From Deltaproteobacteria bacterium (GTDB lineage: Bacteria; Desulfobacterota; Deferrimicrobia; Deferrimicrobiales; Deferrimicrobiaceae): a stretch of 10,085 nucleotides of DNA. The DNA lies in assembly GCA_017889845.1 (NCBI GenBank), contig JAGGAJ010000058.1:1-10085 (forward strand), given 5' to 3'. Positions 8,019 through 10,085 of the stretch are shown one piece after another (positions within the stretch are counted from its first letter, which is position 1; each line of letters starts with the position of its first letter). Made by a program: the position numbers and the translations under genes. The notes beneath the pieces are model-generated. The model had not been told where the DNA came from and did no database searches. It saw nothing but the letters and a program-made list of their open reading frames with translations.

Positions 8019-8927
8019 TTACGGGCTCCCGGCGGAAGCGATTTTCGCGCGGTAAAGATCCCAGTTGACAACGAAACGAATACCCGCCAACGCCCGCTCC
8101 CGGGCCTCCCGGTACTCCCCGGACCGGAGGTACCGGCGCAAGGGGCCCCGCATGGCCATCACCTGCTCCGCCGCCGGCCACGCAACCGTCTCACCGGTCG
8201 CCCGGTCCACCAGGCACCCCTCCCGGATCGCGTCGGAGGCCAACGCCAGCGGAACGCCGGCGAGGTCCCTAGCGATCGCCTGGAACACCCCTTCCGCCTC
8301 CGGGTCGAGGTACCGGAAGGCGCGGGAGTAAAACAGGGCGGTGTGGAAATGGTCGGGAACGTCGAGCACCCCGTCCACGGCGAGCTCCCGGGAGAACGTC
8401 TTCAGCAGGGAAAGCATCTCGTCGAGGAGCCCGAGCCCCGGGCGCTCCTGCCCCGGGAGGCGCGGGCGGTCCACGGTGAATCCCCTCCCGGGATCCGAGA
8501 GGACGAGCCAGTGGATCACCAGCATCCGGAAGGAGGACTCCTCGGTGAACGGGCCGATGGGATGCTTGGGACGGAACAGGGAAAGCTGGAGGCGGGCCTC
8601 CAGCAGCAGCCGGTCGCGATGCGCTTTCCCGGCGTGAAGGCAGATCCGCTGGTCCGCCGGGTCGGCGCAGGAGAGGGAGAGCGCCGGGTCGGGGTATCCG
8701 CGGTCCGCAAGCCCCTTCAGAAGTCCCGCGGCCGCAAGCCGGTCCCGGACCTCGGCGGCGTCGAATCGGCCGAATAGCCGGTTCTCCGGGTTCTCGCCCG
8801 TCAGCTCGAACAGGACCTCGCTCTCACGGGGGGCGGGAGATCCGCTCCCCTCCTCCGCGGAGAGGAGCGGGAGGCGGAACAGCCGCCGCAGATCGAACCG
8901 CTGGATCCTCTGCTCCGCCACGGGCAC
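8019..8927 (-). CDS. uncharacterised 302-aa protein between oriC and rpmH
   Basis: I do not recognise a domain. The start is GTG at 8927, with a GAGGT ribosome binding site 5 nt upstream; no better start is seen nearby. The protein has no signal peptide or membrane segment and looks cytoplasmic and mostly helical, rich in Leu, Arg and Ala. The most conserved-looking part is the middle: EARLQLSLFRPKHPIGPFTE, then SSFRMLVIHWLVLSDPGRGF, then RPRLPGQERPGLGLLDEML (about residues 110-175). The last part has aromatic and basic residues (VVNWDLYRAKI). Codon use and GC content look like the neighbours and the frame is open throughout, so it is a real gene. It is transcribed toward oriC, head-on to a fork leaving the dnaA upstream boxes to the right. 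Its position between dnaA and rpmH is unusual; a link to replication is only suggested by location. Confidence 0.8.
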   Translation of the reverse strand: MPVAEQRIQRFDLRRLFRLPLLSAEEGSGSPAPRESEVLFELTGENPENRLFGRFDAAEVRDRLAAAGLLKGLADRGYPDPALSLSCADPADQRICLHAGKAHRDRLLLEARLQLSLFRPKHPIGPFTEESSFRMLVIHWLVLSDPGRGFTVDRPRLPGQERPGLGLLDEMLSLLKTFSRELAVDGVLDVPDHFHTALFYSRAFRYLDPEAEGVFQAIARDLAGVPLALASDAIREGCLVDRATGETVAWPAAEQVMAMRGPLRRYLRSGEYREARERALAGIRFVVNWDLYRAKIASAGSP

Positions 8928-8958
8928 CTCGGCCGCAATCCGTTTTCCGGATTACCGG

Positions 8959-8988
8959 TTGACACGGCGTTCCGGAAAGCAATAGATT
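8959..8988 (+). promoter_or_regulatory. rpmH: sigma70-type promoter for the rpmH operon
   Basis: A perfect -35 TTGACA (8959-8964) is followed after 18 bp by TAGATT (8983-8988, 4/6). The start site would be near 8995, leaving a leader of about 45 nt. A better-looking TATACA (8988-8993) is too far away (23 bp). Confidence 0.6.
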
Positions 8989-8991
8989 ATA
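8986..8991 (-). promoter_or_regulatory. candidate -10 for the 302-aa gene
   Basis: A perfect TATAAT on the minus strand lies about 58 bp before the GTG at 8927. No good -35 is found 16-18 bp upstream (ACTCCC at 17 bp). It overlaps the rpmH promoter region, so the two divergent promoters would compete for polymerase. Confidence 0.4.
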
Positions 8992-9020
8992 CAATTCCCG
9001 AAGATTGTGGGAGTTGTACA

Positions 9021-9035
9021 CGAAGGGAGTCTTCG
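9021..9035 (+). promoter_or_regulatory. rpmH: hairpin in the rpmH leader with the ribosome binding site in its loop
   Basis: CGAAG and CTTCG form a 5-bp stem around the loop GGAGT, which holds the only Shine-Dalgarno-like sequence, about 10 nt before the rpmH ATG at 9040. The hairpin could present or limit access to this site; it is short, so chance is possible. Confidence 0.35.
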
Positions 9036-9039
9036 CGTC

Positions 9040-9192
9040 ATGAAGCGGACGTACCAGCCGCACAACGTGCGGCGGAAAAGAACCCACGGCTTTCGCGAGC
9101 GCATGTCGTCCGCGGCGGGCCGGAAGATCCTCGCGCGTCGCCGCGCCAAGGGCCGCAAGCGCCTCACCGTGTCGATCAGCGGGAAGAAGTGA
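9040..9192 (+). CDS. rpmH: 50S ribosomal protein L34
   Basis: L34 is a very small basic protein of the large ribosomal subunit. The 50 residues begin MKRTYQPHNVRRKRTHGFRE and continue with RMSSAAGRKILARRRAKGRK, then RLTVS, the standard L34 pattern throughout; a short tail SGKK ends it. The start at ATG 9040 is fixed by the family's MKRTYQP; a longer reading from 9007 would add eleven unrelated residues. It heads the rpmH-rnpA-yidD-yidC operon and its stop overlaps the rnpA start. Confidence 0.98.
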   Translation: MKRTYQPHNVRRKRTHGFRERMSSAAGRKILARRRAKGRKRLTVSISGKK

Positions 9193-9626
9193 CCGGACCG
9201 CGCGGGGAACGCCCGAACCGCTTCGCCACCGCGGAGCGGTTGCGGACCGACCGGGAATTCCGGGAAGTGGTCCGCAGGGGAGAGCGCCTCACCACTCCCC
9301 ACTATACGGTGTACCGGGATTCCCCGGGCGGCGGAAAGCGCCAGGTCGGCGTTTCCGCCGGCAAGCGCGCCGGGGGCGCCGTGGCGCGAAACCGGACGAA
9401 GCGGCTCCTGCGGGAGTTCTACCGGTTGCACAAGGACGCCTTCCCGGCTGGGACCCGTACTGCCATCGTGGTCCGGAAGCCCCCGGAAGGCGCGGCGCTG
9501 TCGACCGTGTGCGCCGAGCTGCTTCCCGCCATGCGGCGCAGGTGGGGAGGGAACGAAGTGCTCCACGAACAGAAACACCCGGGAAACGCCCCGTGCGGCC
9601 ACGAAAACTCCTCATCGGCCTCCTGA
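9189..9626 (+). CDS. rnpA: ribonuclease P protein component
   Basis: RnpA is the protein subunit of RNase P, which helps the catalytic RNA mature the 5' ends of tRNAs. It has 145 residues. The core shows RFATAERLRTDREFREVVRR near the N-terminus, GVSAGKRAGGAVARNRTKRL with the RNR signature at 67-69, and LLREFYRLHK after it. The start is a GTG at 9189 overlapping the rpmH stop (GTGA), which suggests coupled translation. The family is usually nearer 110-125 residues; here about 25 residues after MRRRWGG are a low-complexity, non-conserved tail that reads into the yidD start, overlapping it by 34 bp. The stop is TGA at 9624. No break or missing motif is seen. Confidence 0.95.
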   Translation: MTGPRGERPNRFATAERLRTDREFREVVRRGERLTTPHYTVYRDSPGGGKRQVGVSAGKRAGGAVARNRTKRLLREFYRLHKDAFPAGTRTAIVVRKPPEGAALSTVCAELLPAMRRRWGGNEVLHEQKHPGNAPCGHENSSSAS

Positions 9627-9850
9627 GGCTGTACCAGGTCGCGGTTTCCCCTTCCATCGGCCCCTGCTGCAGGTTCCACCCCAGCTGCTCCGAATACATG
9701 ATCGGGTCGGTCCGGCTGAACGGGGCGCTCCTGGGCACGCTGGAAGGGATCCGCCGGCTCCTCAAGTGCCACCCGTTCCACCCCGGGGGTGTCGACGAGC
9801 CGAGGCGGATCGAACTCTTCGGAACGAGGACACGATGCAAAACCGGATGA
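9593..9850 (+). CDS. yidD: membrane protein insertion efficiency factor YidD
   Basis: YidD is a small membrane-associated protein thought to help YidC insert proteins into the inner membrane. The reading from GTG 9593 gives 85 residues: MRPRKLLIGLLRLYQVAVSP, then the family cysteine motif GPCCRFHPSCSEY, the segment G.LLGTLEGIRRLLKCHPFH and PGGVDEP. An open frame extends further upstream inside rnpA, but homologs begin just before KLLIGLLRLYQ, so the GTG is preferred; a weak GGGAA lies upstream. It overlaps rnpA by 34 bp and yidC by 16 bp, so translation is probably coupled along the operon. Confidence 0.93.
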   Translation: MRPRKLLIGLLRLYQVAVSPSIGPCCRFHPSCSEYMIGSVRLNGALLGTLEGIRRLLKCHPFHPGGVDEPRRIELFGTRTRCKTG

Positions 9851-10085
9851 TCCTGGCGATCGCGCTCTCGATCGCCGTCCTGCTCGGATACCAGTACTTC
9901 TACACCACTCCCCCGCCGCCCCGGGGCAACGGCGCCCCGACGGGTAAGGACAACGCCGCCGTCCCGGCGCCGGCGCCGGGACAGGCCGGAGGAGCCCCCG
10001 CGGCAGGGCCGGTTTCCGACGCCCCCGGCGGGATCGCGCCGCGGAAATCCGTCGCCACCCGGCAGATCACCGTGAAGACGCCGCT
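9835..10085 (+). CDS. yidC: membrane protein insertase YidC, N-terminal part only (cut by window edge)
   Basis: YidC inserts and folds inner-membrane proteins, alone or with the Sec translocon. I translated 83 residues from ATG 9835, which has a GAGGA ribosome binding site 5 nt upstream: MQNRMILAIALSIAVLLGYQ, a first membrane helix (about 5-20), then YFYTTPPPPRGNG and a Pro/Ala/Gly-rich linker, then TRQITVKTP, where the periplasmic domain of the Gram-negative form would begin. The insertase core is outside the window. The short overlap with yidD and the conserved order support the call over any other membrane protein. Confidence 0.92.
   Translation, partial: MQNRMILAIALSIAVLLGYQYFYTTPPPPRGNGAPTGKDNAAVPAPAPGQAGGAPAAGPVSDAPGGIAPRKSVATRQITVKTP

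Noticed and set aside
8021..8045. Hairpin at the end of the 302-aa gene as a terminator
   Set aside because: The minus strand has a GC-rich stem (GCTTCC/GGGAGC) but is followed by A-rich, not T-rich, sequence.

Overview
The window is a bacterial chromosomal replication-origin region from a GC-rich Gram-negative. GyrB carries the long Gram-negative TOPRIM insert, the two-component pair is of KinB/AlgB type with a sigma54 activator, and rpmH-rnpA-yidD-yidC diverges from dnaA. Together these suggest a deltaproteobacterium (Desulfobacterota/Desulfuromonadota, Geobacter-like or a relative). That placement is inference from protein style and gene order; no rRNA gene is present.

Left arm, all on the minus strand, read from the origin leftward: dnaA (6383-7726), dnaN (5071-6195), gyrB (2489-4939), an AlgB-like sigma54-dependent response regulator (1086-2444), a strong intrinsic terminator (1043-1076), a small secreted protein (273-866), and the N-terminus of a KinB-like membrane sensor kinase that runs off the left edge (1-262). 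recF, usually found between dnaN and gyrB, is missing. The secreted-protein and kinase genes form a tight pair behind a good candidate sigma54 promoter (948-963). Two identical TTGC-N5-GCAA dyads lie 31 bp apart about 96 and 127 bp upstream of its predicted start site. This is the architecture expected for activation by a sigma54 activator such as the one encoded next door, so the three genes may form a self-reinforcing signalling circuit.

Origin: dnaA is flanked on both sides by DnaA-box clusters. Upstream (7830-7853) two perfect boxes face each other inside a 24-bp palindrome next to an AT-rich stretch. Downstream, between dnaA and dnaN (6250-6379), there are four near-consensus boxes and a short AT-rich tract with a DnaA-trio-like pattern. 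This looks like a bipartite oriC.

Right arm: an unrecognised 302-aa gene (8019-8927, minus) sits between the origin and a divergent promoter region. Beyond it, on the plus strand, lies the tightly overlapping series rpmH (9040-9192), rnpA (9189-9626), yidD (9593-9850) and yidC (9835 to the right edge, partial), which links the ribosome, RNase P and membrane-protein insertion machinery.

No tRNA or rRNA gene, insertion sequence, CRISPR array or phage gene was seen. No gene-free stretch exceeds 300 bases.
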